Assembly (NCBI GenBank): GCA_023381895.1
Contig: JAMCTA010000003.1
Span: 9,191-73,190, forward strand
From: Chloroflexota bacterium
GTDB lineage: Bacteria; Chloroflexota; UBA4733
Length of the DNA: 64,000 nucleotides
Direction of reading: 5' to 3'
Positions 55,046 through 63,947 of this stretch are shown here, one piece after another. The position numbers and the translations under genes were made by a program. Position 1 is the first letter of the stretch. Each line of letters begins with the position of its first letter. The notes beneath the pieces were generated by a model. It saw nothing but the letters and a program-made list of their open reading frames with translations. It made no database searches and was not told where the DNA came from.

Positions 55046-56110
55046 CTAGCGAGTCTCTACACCGCCCCGATCGAGAAGACCAGACAGGACACCGAGACTC
55101 GCAGCCAGCCCTCTGACCTTGTCTTCTTGAGCACCTACGGCACGAATCGGATCATTGAGAAAGAGGGCTTCTCCAACCCAGTAAAGTGGCACGAGACACA
55201 GTGCTGCCCAGAACGCCTGACGCTCACCAGTGGTCAAAGGCTCCTGTGACGCGTCCTCATAGGTACCCACCAGCATGCACACGTTTGCCCAATGCCACTG
55301 CGCCAGATTGAATGTAGCTTCGTGTCGAGCCATCGTGAAGTAGACGGAGTATGCGAGCTCATACACCCGCTCGGCCCAACCACAAAAGTCCCAGTCAAGT
55401 ACTGCCACGACGTTTCCTCGCGAAAACAGCACGTTCTCACCACCGTAGTCACCGTGAATGAGCTGACAGGGGAGAGAAGCTCTAAAGCGCCACCACGTAG
55501 CTTGCACTTTGGCAAGAATCTCCTGCGCCAGGGCGCAGACAGCGAGCGCCTGTTCCCCCTGAGTATCCTGCCTCGCTATCGCAATCGCTGCCACAGCAGT
55601 AATCCAGCGCCTTAGCCGTCTCAGCGGAGCGTAGTTCCGTACCAGTGGTTGCACAACATTCTGGCGTGGAACCTGGCGCAGCACAGCGTGGAGCGTTCCC
55701 AGTACGCGAAAAGCCTCGAAGTCCCGTGACAGATCATCCGCCACAGCGTCGTGCTCAACGTACGGCTCACACTCGACGAGGCGATCTCGCCAGCGCAGCC
55801 ACGTTACTCCTTCCGCCGTTGCGAGCGGCAATACGACGGAGTGAGAGTAGCTGAGGAAGCGCCGCAGCTGCTGGAGGCTTTCCAGCCTTCGGGTCGACAC
55901 CCATGGCCTGTGCACACGTAAGACGACGCGGCCCACGCTCGTGTCCAAACGCACGTTCAACGAGTAACTGCCGCCAATGTCCTGCCAGGATGAGATCTCG
56001 CCGAGCCGGTAGGCATCGGACACGAAGCAGAACAGGTCGGTCGAGGCTTGTGCACGCGGTCCGACATACATCGGTACGCCCTGCCGGAGTATCCTGCTCA
56101 CATCTGCCAC
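55046..56110 (-). CDS. APH/CotS-like phosphotransferase
   Basis: 354 residues with a protein-kinase-like fold: VVLRVHRPW with the ATP-binding Lys/Arg region, the catalytic HGDYGGENVLF (Asp as base, Asn for metal), and VLDWDFCGWAERVYELAY with the metal Asp. Such proteins phosphorylate small molecules such as homoserine, choline, thiamine or aminoglycosides. It converges with moaA (7 bp). An internal start at residue 14 is possible. Confidence 0.82.
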   Translation of the reverse strand: MADVSRILRQGVPMYVGPRAQASTDLFCFVSDAYRLGEISSWQDIGGSYSLNVRLDTSVGRVVLRVHRPWVSTRRLESLQQLRRFLSYSHSVVLPLATAEGVTWLRWRDRLVECEPYVEHDAVADDLSRDFEAFRVLGTLHAVLRQVPRQNVVQPLVRNYAPLRRLRRWITAVAAIAIARQDTQGEQALAVCALAQEILAKVQATWWRFRASLPCQLIHGDYGGENVLFSRGNVVAVLDWDFCGWAERVYELAYSVYFTMARHEATFNLAQWHWANVCMLVGTYEDASQEPLTTGERQAFWAALCLVPLYWVGEALFLNDPIRAVGAQEDKVRGLAASLGVLSGLLDRGGVETR

Positions 56111-56571
56111 AGTAGCATTCCATCGTCACCGGAGAGAACCCGGTTAAGACATCAGAAGACGGCGCCGTAATGCCACCCGAGCTGCCAGGCCCTCTTGCTG
56201 ACTCACGACGATCTGGCGCCTAACGGCAAGCCCCCACCGGAAGCAGGGCCACGCACGACCACACCAGCTGCTCTACCACAGGCGAGGAATCTCCGTCCGT
56301 GAGCACAGGAGGCTCGGAGAGGTCCGCTCTCGCTCTCATCCGATCAGATGAGCCTACCAGTTGCAGAACCAGTGCGTCCTGCGGGACGAGTATATCTCGC
56401 AGCAAGGTCAAATTCGGCCCTGGCGATACCGCGTATTGAAGTAATGTTGCTGGCCTGGTGCCGGGTCCAGAATCGAAGAGTAGTGTCCAGATTTATCATG
56501 CCGAAATGTCAGGCCAACGTTTGAACTCAGCTACACTGGGCAGAGGCAGTCGTAGGGAGAAAAAGAACGGG
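56111..56571. other. Divergent intergenic region, 461 bp
   Basis: Lies between the APH-like gene (minus) and the PHP gene (plus). The frames that cross it lack ribosome sites. I see no tRNA-like fold and no riboswitch signature. Promoters for both genes should be here. Confidence 0.45.
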
Positions 56572-57450
56572 ATGGAGCTGCTAGCGCCAGAGCACCACCA
56601 TTTGCGCGTGAATCTGCACGGGCACACGACCGGGTCAGACGGGCGGCTATCGCCCCAAGAGTATGTCGATTGGTATGCAGAGCAAGGGTACGACGCGGTT
56701 GCCATCACAGATCACAACGTACACACTCCTCTCGAAGGCTTGGATACCCACGGAATGGTTCTGATTGCTGGCACTGAAGTCACGGCCACCGGTGCCGAGC
56801 TCGGGGGCCAGTTCCATCTTGTCGCCATCGGATCACTCCCCGACTCTCTGCCACCCGTATCGATGCGAGCAGCGGAATCGGCAGAGCTACTCGCGACCGG
56901 TGGTACTTTCGTCGTAATCGCCCACCCACACTGGTCCGGACTTACCGTCACGGATCTCCTGGAGGTCCCAGCGGCCCATGCCCTCGAGGTGTACAACGGC
57001 GGCACTGTTCTCGATAGTGAGAAGGGTATTGCAGTCGCTCCTTGGGATGAGTCCTGGCAAAGGGGACGCGAGCTGTGGGGGGTGGCAGCCGACGACAGCC
57101 ACTTCCGATTCCCCGACGGGGCCCTGGGTTGGGTCGTAGTCGTAGCGCCCGAGCGAACGGCGCCGAGCATCGTAGCCAGCCTTCGCAAAGGCAGCTTCTA
57201 TAGTAGTAATGGGCCGCTGATCCATAGAATCTCCTTGGATGGCAAGACTCTGAGTGTACGCTGTTCCCCTTGTCGGACAGTCTACGCCCTGTCGTTCGCC
57301 TCACGGAACACTTTCCGAATCTGGGATGGCATCACTCTACTTGAAGAGGTGGAGATCCCGCTCCGAGGCAGACCGGAGTGGTTGCGCGTGCAGGCCACGG
57401 ATTCAAACGGACGCTCCGCGTGGTCACAGCCATTTCGAGTGCCGTCGTAA
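56572..57450 (+). CDS. PHP-domain metal-dependent phosphoesterase-like protein
   Basis: 292 residues. The PHP metal site is complete at the N-terminus: HGHTTGSDG (His16, His18), ITDHN (Asp47, His48), and later IAHPHW and DDSH. The C-terminal 80 residues look like a beta-sandwich. ATG 56572 is favoured over 56458 since the domain starts at once and GGGAG lies upstream. PHP proteins hydrolyse phosphoesters or phosphonates. The true substrate is unknown. Confidence 0.88.
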   Translation: MELLAPEHHHLRVNLHGHTTGSDGRLSPQEYVDWYAEQGYDAVAITDHNVHTPLEGLDTHGMVLIAGTEVTATGAELGGQFHLVAIGSLPDSLPPVSMRAAESAELLATGGTFVVIAHPHWSGLTVTDLLEVPAAHALEVYNGGTVLDSEKGIAVAPWDESWQRGRELWGVAADDSHFRFPDGALGWVVVVAPERTAPSIVASLRKGSFYSSNGPLIHRISLDGKTLSVRCSPCRTVYALSFASRNTFRIWDGITLLEEVEIPLRGRPEWLRVQATDSNGRSAWSQPFRVPS

Positions 57451-57462
57451 CTCGCGCTGCGG

Positions 57463-57762
57463 TCAGCTACTGCTAATCTTGGGAAGTTGGAGCGGAGGAA
57501 GCTCCCCGGAGGGAATGAAGCGCAGAGCCAGCCCATCAGAATCAGTAAAGTCCAGGACCTCACCGTACTGCGGATCGCGGGCGGCGCTCACTGATATTCC
57601 AGCCTGGGGAAGGCATCGCTCCCAGAAGCTCCCTGCCCCCTGTGAAATTTCTAGGGCGACCTGGCCAACCTGTCCCCACCCTTGTCGACCTTGCAAAGCA
57701 CCGGGGAAGGGAAAGAATGTGAGCAGCGTGCCTGGAATACCTAACTCTATCACGACCCACAT
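57463..57762 (-). pseudogene. VOC (glyoxalase-like) gene, apparently lacking its N-terminal module
   Basis: 99 residues that match the later part of a VOC protein: VGQVALEIS, then a helix around SFWERCLPQAG, then VLDFTDSDGLALRFI. Two beta-alpha-beta modules of about 60 residues each are needed for the normal single-chain fold, and the first is mostly absent. A ribosome site (AAGGA) is next to the ATG 57762, so a short protein may still be made. Confidence 0.5.
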
Positions 57763-57781
57763 TCCTTACGTCTCCCTATAT

Positions 57782-57796
57782 CTTACCAAGGGTAAG
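57782..57796. promoter_or_regulatory. Inverted repeat, candidate HxlR operator
   Basis: CTTACC and GGTAAG are complementary around AAG. The site lies between the VOC fragment (minus) and the HxlR gene (plus), 85 bases before the preferred HxlR start. HxlR/DUF24 regulators often bind similar TTAC...GTAA elements. A TACAAT (-10-like) follows near 57844. Confidence 0.55.
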
Positions 57797-57880
57797 TGAC
57801 TTAAAGAAATGAGAATAGATTACGAAGAGTTGCAATCCTCCGTTACAATAAGGGACGTGGGTGAAAAGGTGGTGAGCGCC

Positions 57881-58288
57881 ATGGAACACGAGGGACAGAT
57901 AACGGTCTTCTGTCCGTATTTTCATCGCGCGATCGAGGTTATCGGTCGTCGCTGGACAGGCGCCATCCTGAGAGCACTCCTGGCAGGTAAGACACGATTT
58001 AGCGACCTTCGCACCTCGATTCCTGCCCTCAGTGATCGCATGCTGTCAGAGCGGCTCAAGGAACTGGAGAACGAGGGCATTGTAGAACGGGTGGTGGTTC
58101 CTGATACTCCCGTCCGCATCTACTATAGGCTGACTCCAAAAGGCGAAGCGCTCGAAGGAGTGATCACCGCCATCGCCCAGTGGGCTCACGACTGGATGGA
58201 CGCGCACGCTGCCGTCGTTGAGATGAGGGAAGTGATGGCGGAGGCCACTAAGGAGCCTCACGTAAGCCAAGCGGTAGCTCCGCGATGA
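57881..58288 (+). CDS. HxlR-family transcriptional regulator
   Basis: 135 residues with a winged helix: CPYFHRAIEVIGRRWTGAILRALLAGKTRFSDLRTSIPALSDRMLSERLKELE is the family core. Cys11 stands in the place used as a redox or electrophile sensor by several HxlR members. Start ATG 57881 is favoured over 57809, because the added 24 residues are not conserved and a -10-like TACAAT lies near 57844. The last 41 bp overlap the sulfotransferase gene on the other strand. Confidence 0.9.
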   Translation: MEHEGQITVFCPYFHRAIEVIGRRWTGAILRALLAGKTRFSDLRTSIPALSDRMLSERLKELENEGIVERVVVPDTPVRIYYRLTPKGEALEGVITAIAQWAHDWMDAHAAVVEMREVMAEATKEPHVSQAVAPR

Positions 58289-59207
58289 ACTGGCGGTCGT
58301 AGCCGGAGCCTTCAAATAGGCGTATCGTTTCCTCTTCGATCGGCTTGAAGAGTTGTTCAGCTCGTTCACCAAACGGACGCTGCTGGATGCGACAGTCGCT
58401 GAAATCCAAGCCAGTGACGCCGAGGGAAGCCAAATGATCAAGCACTTGCACCCCGTAACTCGATGACGTCGACAACTGGTCGATGTCTATGACCTGATCG
58501 CACCACGCGACGTTCTCAATTGCCGCGAGAAGCCACAAGGGCAAGAACGCTCGATAGTGGTCAGGCATTGAGAGCTTCTCTGCCTGTGCCACATAGAAGT
58601 CAATCTCCTCTTCAAGTGTCCCATCACCGAACCGTTGTACCCCCACTTTCTCGGCAATTGTAGAAATGAGTGGTGGTCGCGTCCGCGCACTGAGAAAGCG
58701 GAGATTCGCAGCGAGAAAGAAGGGACTGATGCTGTGCGACATAAACTGATCGTGCGCGTTGCGGAGGAGATAGATGCTCACCGCTGCAAATCGCCGGTGT
58801 AGCCAGCGGCTCCGAAAAGCCGAACGGCAAAACTGTAACAAGGCACGCTCGGGCGCCCGGTCCAGGAGGAACTGCACATAGCGTTCCAGAGCCGGTTGCT
58901 CTTCATCGGGCTGGAGAAACGCTAGCTCGTACGGGAAGCTGCGGTCAAACACTCGTGGTAGCTCGGACCGCAACGGTGCAAACTCGAACTTGTAAGGCCG
59001 ATCGAGCTCCGGATGTCGCTGATGCCGTGTCAGGCTATTCGTGAACTCTAGGTCATAGAAGAGTTTCGAATCTGGATTGATGAGATGCTCGGAAAAGGGC
59101 TCTTCGTAGCAATAGTAGCCTGACGGAGAACGCCTAAAGGCGTTGAAGAGATAGGTACTGCCCGATCGGAACAGACAATGGATGAACACCGGTAACTCAG
59201 CGCTCAC
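58248..59207 (-). CDS. Sulfotransferase-like protein
   Basis: 319 residues. The N-terminal FIHCLFRSGSTYLFNAFRRSP fits the 5'-phosphosulfate-binding loop of PAPS-dependent sulfotransferases (RSGSTYL). VSIYLLRNAHDQFMSHS matches the 3'-phosphate-binding segment with its Arg and Ser. The remaining domain is helical and divergent. It probably moves sulfate to a sugar or small-molecule acceptor. Its 3' end overlaps the HxlR gene end by 41 bp. Confidence 0.8.
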   Translation of the reverse strand: MSAELPVFIHCLFRSGSTYLFNAFRRSPSGYYCYEEPFSEHLINPDSKLFYDLEFTNSLTRHQRHPELDRPYKFEFAPLRSELPRVFDRSFPYELAFLQPDEEQPALERYVQFLLDRAPERALLQFCRSAFRSRWLHRRFAAVSIYLLRNAHDQFMSHSISPFFLAANLRFLSARTRPPLISTIAEKVGVQRFGDGTLEEEIDFYVAQAEKLSMPDHYRAFLPLWLLAAIENVAWCDQVIDIDQLSTSSSYGVQVLDHLASLGVTGLDFSDCRIQQRPFGERAEQLFKPIEEETIRLFEGSGYDRQFIAELPLGLREAP

Positions 59208-59499
59208 CGCTCCTTCCCCTCTGCCGAAGATCCGCTAGAGACGGTCCTGCCCAGGCACTCCTCACTCTGAATCATCTGGACGAATCGCTTCTATCAAGGT
59301 TGCGCTTAGTTTCGCTCTCACCACGATAGGCGCCCATCGCGTGCAAGCAGTAAGAGACGGTATCGAGAAGACCCGCGTAAGATGGCACCGCGATCCCTTC
59401 CTTTGCAGCGACCTCTGGGAAGTCACCACTCCTCAACAGCCCTGCCGCGTGCCATCTACAATAATGCTACGATGCAACCACTGCGAGATACTACAGCCA
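59208..59499. other. Intergenic stretch of about 292 bp
   Basis: Upstream of the sulfotransferase on the minus strand and before the nucleotidyltransferase relic on the plus strand. Frames here are not family-like. No hairpins or tRNAs were seen. Confidence 0.4.
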
Positions 59500-59808
59500 C
59501 ACCAGCCGGCGGATCAAGGAGTAGCCGTAACAGACTCGTCGGGATGGATCACGGCGTTTCTCGAGAAACCGGCACGCGAAGACCTACCGAGCAATCTAGC
59601 TGCCGCCGGAATCTACATCTTCGGCAGGCGAGCTCTCGATCGCCTACCCGCGGATGCACCGTGTGACATCGGTCTCCACGCTATGCCGCACCTGCTGCAT
59701 TGTGATCTGCGCATTCGAGGCGTGATAGCCGGACCAGAGGTCTACGTCCGTGATATTGGCACACCGGAATCTCTCGAAGCTGCCGGTCAGGACGTATCTA
59801 GGGGGTAA
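59500..59808 (+). pseudogene. Sugar-1-phosphate nucleotidyltransferase relic (C-terminal half)
   Basis: The frame contains DSSGWITAFLEKP, then SNLAAAGIYIFGRRALDRLP and VYVRDIGTPESLEAAGQD, which match the second half of NDP-sugar pyrophosphorylases (mannose-1-phosphate guanylyltransferase-like). The first half with the GGxGTRL motif is absent upstream in all frames. The visible start (GTG 59341) precedes unrelated sequence. It is probably a decayed gene. Confidence 0.7.
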
Positions 59809-59923
59809 TCCAGCTGCACACAGCACTCCGTACTGACCGGTAACCTCAGGAACGGCCTTACGGCAGCGCGCATGCCGGAGCCTCTACGTGAGCGACGCCA
59901 GGCCATCCGCTGGACGCCGTCTC

Positions 59924-61279
59924 CTATGGCACCGGCGCATAATCAACGCCGGTCGAGGAGGGGGGCAACAGCCCGCGCGCCTTCAAGAGATCACCACCAT
60001 TGACCACAGTGATCTGCCCGGCTTTCGCCCAGGTCTCGTCGACTTTCCATAGCTGCAGTGCTGCTCGCTGACAGCGCACCACCAAATCGGGGCCCTCATC
60101 GACTACCCCGCTCATCGGTAGGCCGAAGCGATTCAGCCAGTCCGGTGCGCTCAGGAAGTACTGTTGCAGGGTTGGATTGGAATCGAGTAGCGCCAGATGT
60201 CGCCGCACGATCTGGGACCAGTTCAAGCCAGTATCAGGCGCCGTGCTCAGCGGCGGCGGAATCTGGTCGTAGGCCTGCAACCACGCATCATCACCGTCGT
60301 CGTGCAGGATGTCCAAGACGTTGAGAAAGTTGAAAGACTGCGTCGCAGCATCCCACTGCAGTACCGCCTTCTGGAACGGTTGATCAACGAAGCCACCCAT
60401 CGTGAATCGATCGGCAATCGGATAACCCAGTAGCCGGACGCCTCCCAGAGACGCAAAGTCGCTCCAGAACGGGACGTGATAATCATTAGTAACGATATAT
60501 CCGGTGATACCTGCACCACCATGCCCATTCGCTTCTTTGAAGAAGTGGCCATGCGGGATGCCGTAATCCAGGCGGGAGCCTTCGGTCGTGGTCGCGATTG
60601 CCTGGATAGGGGTGTCCCGATGAGAGGCCACGAGCGGTGGGAGCCGAGGAATCGATGTTGCCACGGTGTTCTGAGAAGTGTACCAACGGCCAGGTTGAGG
60701 AACTCCACCCCAGTCGTTGACGTCTGCAAAGCTGATCGGAAGTGACTGCGTAAGATGCTCCGTTGACGAACTCTCTTCGACGACGAAGTGCAGGTGTGGT
60801 CCGCTCGTCCACCCGGTGTCTCCGCTGAGCGCAATTGGTTGTCCTCGGACGACCGTCTCACCGACGTGAACGAGCGCTCCGCCGTACATCAAATGGAGAT
60901 AGAGCGCCTGGGTACCATCGCCATGATTGATGACTACGTAGTTGGCATCGCTGGCATATGAGATATTGAAGCCTGCGGTGTTGGAATCGTCCTTCACCAT
61001 CGTGACCGTTCCACTACGGGCAGCCAAGATGAGTGTTCCTACCTGCATCGGAAAGTCCCACGCATATGCTTCCACACCCCGATGATCGGCAACGCTGTTG
61101 TTGCCTTGGATGCATTCGTAGTACTGGCCTGCCTGCCATGGCAGGAGATATGGAGACTGGTCGGCGTAGGTTGGACTAGCAGGAACTGCGAATAGGCCCA
61201 CTGGCAGCAGCGCCAAAAGAATCAACAGCCGCTGCGGTAGTCGACCTAGATCTGACCAGGGTGTCTTCACTCTTGCCAT
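59924..61279 (-). CDS. Secreted M23-type peptidase with extended C-terminal domain
   Basis: 451 residues. A signal peptide (helix about 14-33, cleavage near TYA/DQ) is followed by a LytM/M23 domain: HRGVEAYAWDF (His66, Asp75), YLHL and GPHLHF, the full zinc and catalytic set. After about residue 190 come roughly 260 residues without a known domain, containing GYPIADRF and KAVLQWD, in the style of other LGFP-like cell-wall repeats. It cuts peptidoglycan peptide bridges outside the cell. ATG 61279 is chosen for the signal peptide. Confidence 0.85.
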   Translation of the reverse strand: MARVKTPWSDLGRLPQRLLILLALLPVGLFAVPASPTYADQSPYLLPWQAGQYYECIQGNNSVADHRGVEAYAWDFPMQVGTLILAARSGTVTMVKDDSNTAGFNISYASDANYVVINHGDGTQALYLHLMYGGALVHVGETVVRGQPIALSGDTGWTSGPHLHFVVEESSSTEHLTQSLPISFADVNDWGGVPQPGRWYTSQNTVATSIPRLPPLVASHRDTPIQAIATTTEGSRLDYGIPHGHFFKEANGHGGAGITGYIVTNDYHVPFWSDFASLGGVRLLGYPIADRFTMGGFVDQPFQKAVLQWDAATQSFNFLNVLDILHDDGDDAWLQAYDQIPPPLSTAPDTGLNWSQIVRRHLALLDSNPTLQQYFLSAPDWLNRFGLPMSGVVDEGPDLVVRCQRAALQLWKVDETWAKAGQITVVNGGDLLKARGLLPPSSTGVDYAPVP

Positions 61280-61366
61280 ACGCTCATAGTAAGCGGAGGA
61301 ATGGTCCGGCGGTAACACTCCCCCTGGTCTCCCACCTGGCAACTGTCACTGGGTCCGTAGCTCTTG

Positions 61367-62197
61367 CTACCACGCTTCGTCAGGCCCTATCCCCTTACCT
61401 CCCACGAGGTCCGCCAGTTCATCGTAAGAAGGTGTCCACTGCGCCGCCAAGGTAGCGCGCTGAAACCACAGGAAATACTCGTGGACACCGTGGCGAGGGC
61501 GTAGCGCCAGCTTTATGCCTCTCAGCGGCTGTAGCCCTGCCCGCGCCCCCACGTCGAGTGCACGCTGTAGACTCTCCACGATGAGATGATCTCCATTGAT
61601 CCGACCGGTCCGGCGCGCACTAGCATCTTCCACCTCGAATAACGGCTTAAACAATGCCAGGACATCGCCTTCTGCATCGAGGAGCCGGCTTGCGAGGGGT
61701 AGTGCATCCCTCAGCGACAGATAAGAAAGATCGAGCGTGATGAGATCAGGAGGAGGCTCGAACTGTACTCTGTGCAGCTCTCCCAAGTTGGTACGCTCCC
61801 AGTTACGGACACGAGAATCTGCCGCAAGACGACCCACAAGCTGACCGACTCCAGCATCAACGGCGTGTACGAAAGATGCACCTTGCTGCAGAAGGCAATC
61901 CGTGAACCCTCCGGCCGCAGCTCCACAGTCGATCGCCACGCGCCCTGAGACCTGTATCGAAAATGTCTGCAATGCCGTCGCCAGCTTGAAGCCACCACGG
62001 CTGGCGAAGCGCGTCCCAGCGCGCACTACCAACCGTGCAGTCGTCGAGACTGCGGTCCCTGCCTTATCCACAAGGCCACCATCCACCCGTACATGGCCTG
62101 CCAGGATATGCGCGCTGGCCTGCTCGAGTGTCGAGTAGAAGCCCCGCTCCACGAGCAAATCGGCAAGACGCACTCGGCGACCATCCGGCTTAGTCAT
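61367..62197 (-). CDS. tlyA: TlyA-family rRNA 2'-O-methyltransferase (S4 + FtsJ-like)
   Basis: 276 residues. An N-terminal S4 RNA-binding domain (about 8-70) is followed by the SAM site DCGAAAGGFTDCLLQQGA, then VDAGVGQL and ITLDLSYLSLRDALP. TlyA enzymes methylate 16S and 23S rRNA and, when present, make cells sensitive to capreomycin-type drugs. It lies 21 bp after infC and is likely co-transcribed. Confidence 0.93.
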   Translation of the reverse strand: MTKPDGRRVRLADLLVERGFYSTLEQASAHILAGHVRVDGGLVDKAGTAVSTTARLVVRAGTRFASRGGFKLATALQTFSIQVSGRVAIDCGAAAGGFTDCLLQQGASFVHAVDAGVGQLVGRLAADSRVRNWERTNLGELHRVQFEPPPDLITLDLSYLSLRDALPLASRLLDAEGDVLALFKPLFEVEDASARRTGRINGDHLIVESLQRALDVGARAGLQPLRGIKLALRPRHGVHEYFLWFQRATLAAQWTPSYDELADLVGGKGIGPDEAW

Positions 62198-62218
62198 GCA
62201 GCATCCGCCTGAAGAGCG

Positions 62219-62914
62219 CTATGAAGCCGGGCGGCCTCGACTCGTTCTGGATGGAGCTTGCGGGCCGGCTTCGGGAGACCCCACCGGACCGCTGGCGACC
62301 GGATGTAAAGGCACGGTCGATTCCACAGTTGGCGTAGTCGCCTCAGACTGAGGAGGACCTGCCTCTCCCGCCGGACGCACAACACTCGTCGCACCACCTT
62401 GCCGGTGCACTGCGGAACCCAGAAACATGCTCATGCTGCGCCCCTCCATCACGATCGGACGCTCCAGAGCCGCTACTCCACGAAGGTTGGTGAGGATCCG
62501 CTCGAGGACGTCGCGACCGATGTCCTGATGGCGCATCTGTGCCCCGCGAAATTGGACCGTAACCTTGACCTTATCTCCATCTTCAACGAAACGCCGAATC
62601 AGCTTCGTCTTCGTTTCGAGATCATGGTCATCGATTCCCGGAAACATGCGCACTTCTTTGAGATCGTTCGTGCGCTGAGTCTTATGGGCCTCGTGCTCAC
62701 GCTTCTGCTGCTCGTACTTATAGCGGCCATAGTCCATGAGACGGCATACTGGCGGAACCGCATTTGGAGCGACCTCCACGAGGTCGAGCCCGCGCTCCTT
62801 CGCCAGATTCATAGCAGCATAGAAACTATAGACGCCGAGCTGTTGACCGTCCTCCCCGATTACGCGCACTTCTCGAGCGCGAATCTTGTCATTGACCCGA
62901 ATGTCTCGTGCGAT
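62219..62914 (-). CDS. infC: Translation initiation factor IF-3, apparently with an ATC start
   Basis: 231 residues if translation starts at ATC 62914, giving MARDIRVND-KIRAREVRVIGEDG, the normal IF-3 N-terminus. The only canonical start in this frame is GTG 62869, which would delete the conserved RVNDKIRARE segment; no ATG, GTG, TTG or CTG occurs between it and the stop upstream. GGGAG lies exactly 8 bases before the ATC. IF-3 genes in other bacteria use AUU, AUC or AUA and are self-controlled through it. A 65-residue Pro/Ser-rich tail follows the IF-3 core. rpmI and rplT do not follow; tlyA does. Confidence 0.93.
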   Translation of the reverse strand: MARDIRVNDKIRAREVRVIGEDGQQLGVYSFYAAMNLAKERGLDLVEVAPNAVPPVCRLMDYGRYKYEQQKREHEAHKTQRTNDLKEVRMFPGIDDHDLETKTKLIRRFVEDGDKVKVTVQFRGAQMRHQDIGRDVLERILTNLRGVAALERPIVMEGRSMSMFLGSAVHRQGGATSVVRPAGEAGPPQSEATTPTVESTVPLHPVASGPVGSPEAGPQAPSRTSRGRPAS

Positions 62915-62922
62915 GTTGACGA

Positions 62923-62927
62923 CTCCC
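62923..62927 (-). promoter_or_regulatory. Ribosome binding site that sets the infC start
   Basis: GGGAG on the minus strand, 8 bases before ATC 62914 and 20 bases before the in-frame ATT 62902. The spacing favours ATC. This is the main evidence for the rare start. Confidence 0.7.
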
Positions 62928-62945
62928 TTTTCACCTTGTGGGATA

Positions 62946-62972
62946 GCGTCAGGAAAGACGCCTTCCTGACGC
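62946..62972. promoter_or_regulatory. Leader hairpin upstream of infC
   Basis: GCGTCAGGAA (62946-62955) and TTCCTGACGC (62963-62972) form a perfect 10-bp stem with a 7-base loop. It ends 31 bases before the infC start on the minus strand. No T-run follows, so it is a leader structure rather than a terminator. It may take part in autocontrol. Confidence 0.55.
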
Positions 62973-63191
62973 TCATCATATTGTACGAGAGGCTATCCAC
63001 TCTTTGGGAGATGAGAAAAATGAATGAGTCCCTCGTGCGCAAGCAACGATAATCCTACACGCCTACCACACGGATGTCACAACTGCGGCTGACCATCACA
63101 GTCTACTCATCCATATGCTTTGTGGAAAATGTGCCACATCCTCGGTGATCAGCAAGAACTCTGCCAGCGCCCTGCTACCGGACCACCACGA

Positions 63192-63947
63192 CTATGACAT
63201 AACGTGAAGGCGATGCGCTGCCCCGCGGTCGAGAATCACCTGTACGTTTGGATGCTGCTGCAAGATCGACGCTGGCACGTCAACCGTGACTGGCCCCTCC
63301 AAAGCACGCGCCACGATTTCCGCTTTATCTTGCCCCAAGGCGAGGAGGATGATACGCCGCGCCTCGCCAACCGTGCCCAGTCCCATTGTGATCCCAAGCT
63401 CTGGCACCCGGTCGATACCACCGAACTCCGCGGCAAAGGCCTCCCGTGAAGAGGGACTCAAGCGGACGACGTGGGTACGGCTCTCGAACGGCGTGCCTGG
63501 CTCGTTGAATGCCAGGTGGCCATTGAGTCCAATGCCGACGATAGCGAGATCGATACCTCCAGCAGCGGCAATCTCTCGCTCATAATCCCGGCACTCCGCA
63601 TCTAGATTCGGGGCGTTCCCATTCGGGAGGCGGACCTTCGCTAGATCAACATCGATGTGCGAGAACAAGTGCTGCATCATGTAGCTCTCAAAGCTGAGCG
63701 GCGAGTCAGGAGGAATGTGCACGAACTCATCTAGATTGAACGTGCGCACGTCTGCGAAGGATAGCTCGCCATCGCGACAGCGGCGCGAAAGCTCCGCATA
63801 GAGACCGATCGGCGTCTGCCCCGTTGGCAAGGCGAGTACGCTATCGGAGCGCCTCTTGAGCTGACGCTGAACCTGCTCCGCAGCCGCCAGAGCCACTTCC
63901 TCGGCTGAGGCCAACACCTGGACGCTGGGAGCACTTCGCCGCTCCAT
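63192..63947 (-). CDS. nagB: Glucosamine-6-phosphate deaminase
   Basis: About 251 residues of the NagB family: ALPTGQTPIGLYAEL, FNLDEF with the catalytic Asp, IGLNGHLAFNEPG with the catalytic His and Glu, and LALGQDKAEIVARALEGPVT. It converts glucosamine-6-phosphate to fructose-6-phosphate and ammonia, the reverse direction of GlmS. The ATG at 63947 has GGAGAG 7 bases upstream; the ATG at 63965 is also possible. It ends 277 bp before infC. Confidence 0.94.
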   Translation of the reverse strand: MERRSAPSVQVLASAEEVALAAAEQVQRQLKRRSDSVLALPTGQTPIGLYAELSRRCRDGELSFADVRTFNLDEFVHIPPDSPLSFESYMMQHLFSHIDVDLAKVRLPNGNAPNLDAECRDYEREIAAAGGIDLAIVGIGLNGHLAFNEPGTPFESRTHVVRLSPSSREAFAAEFGGIDRVPELGITMGLGTVGEARRIILLALGQDKAEIVARALEGPVTVDVPASILQQHPNVQVILDRGAAHRLHVMS

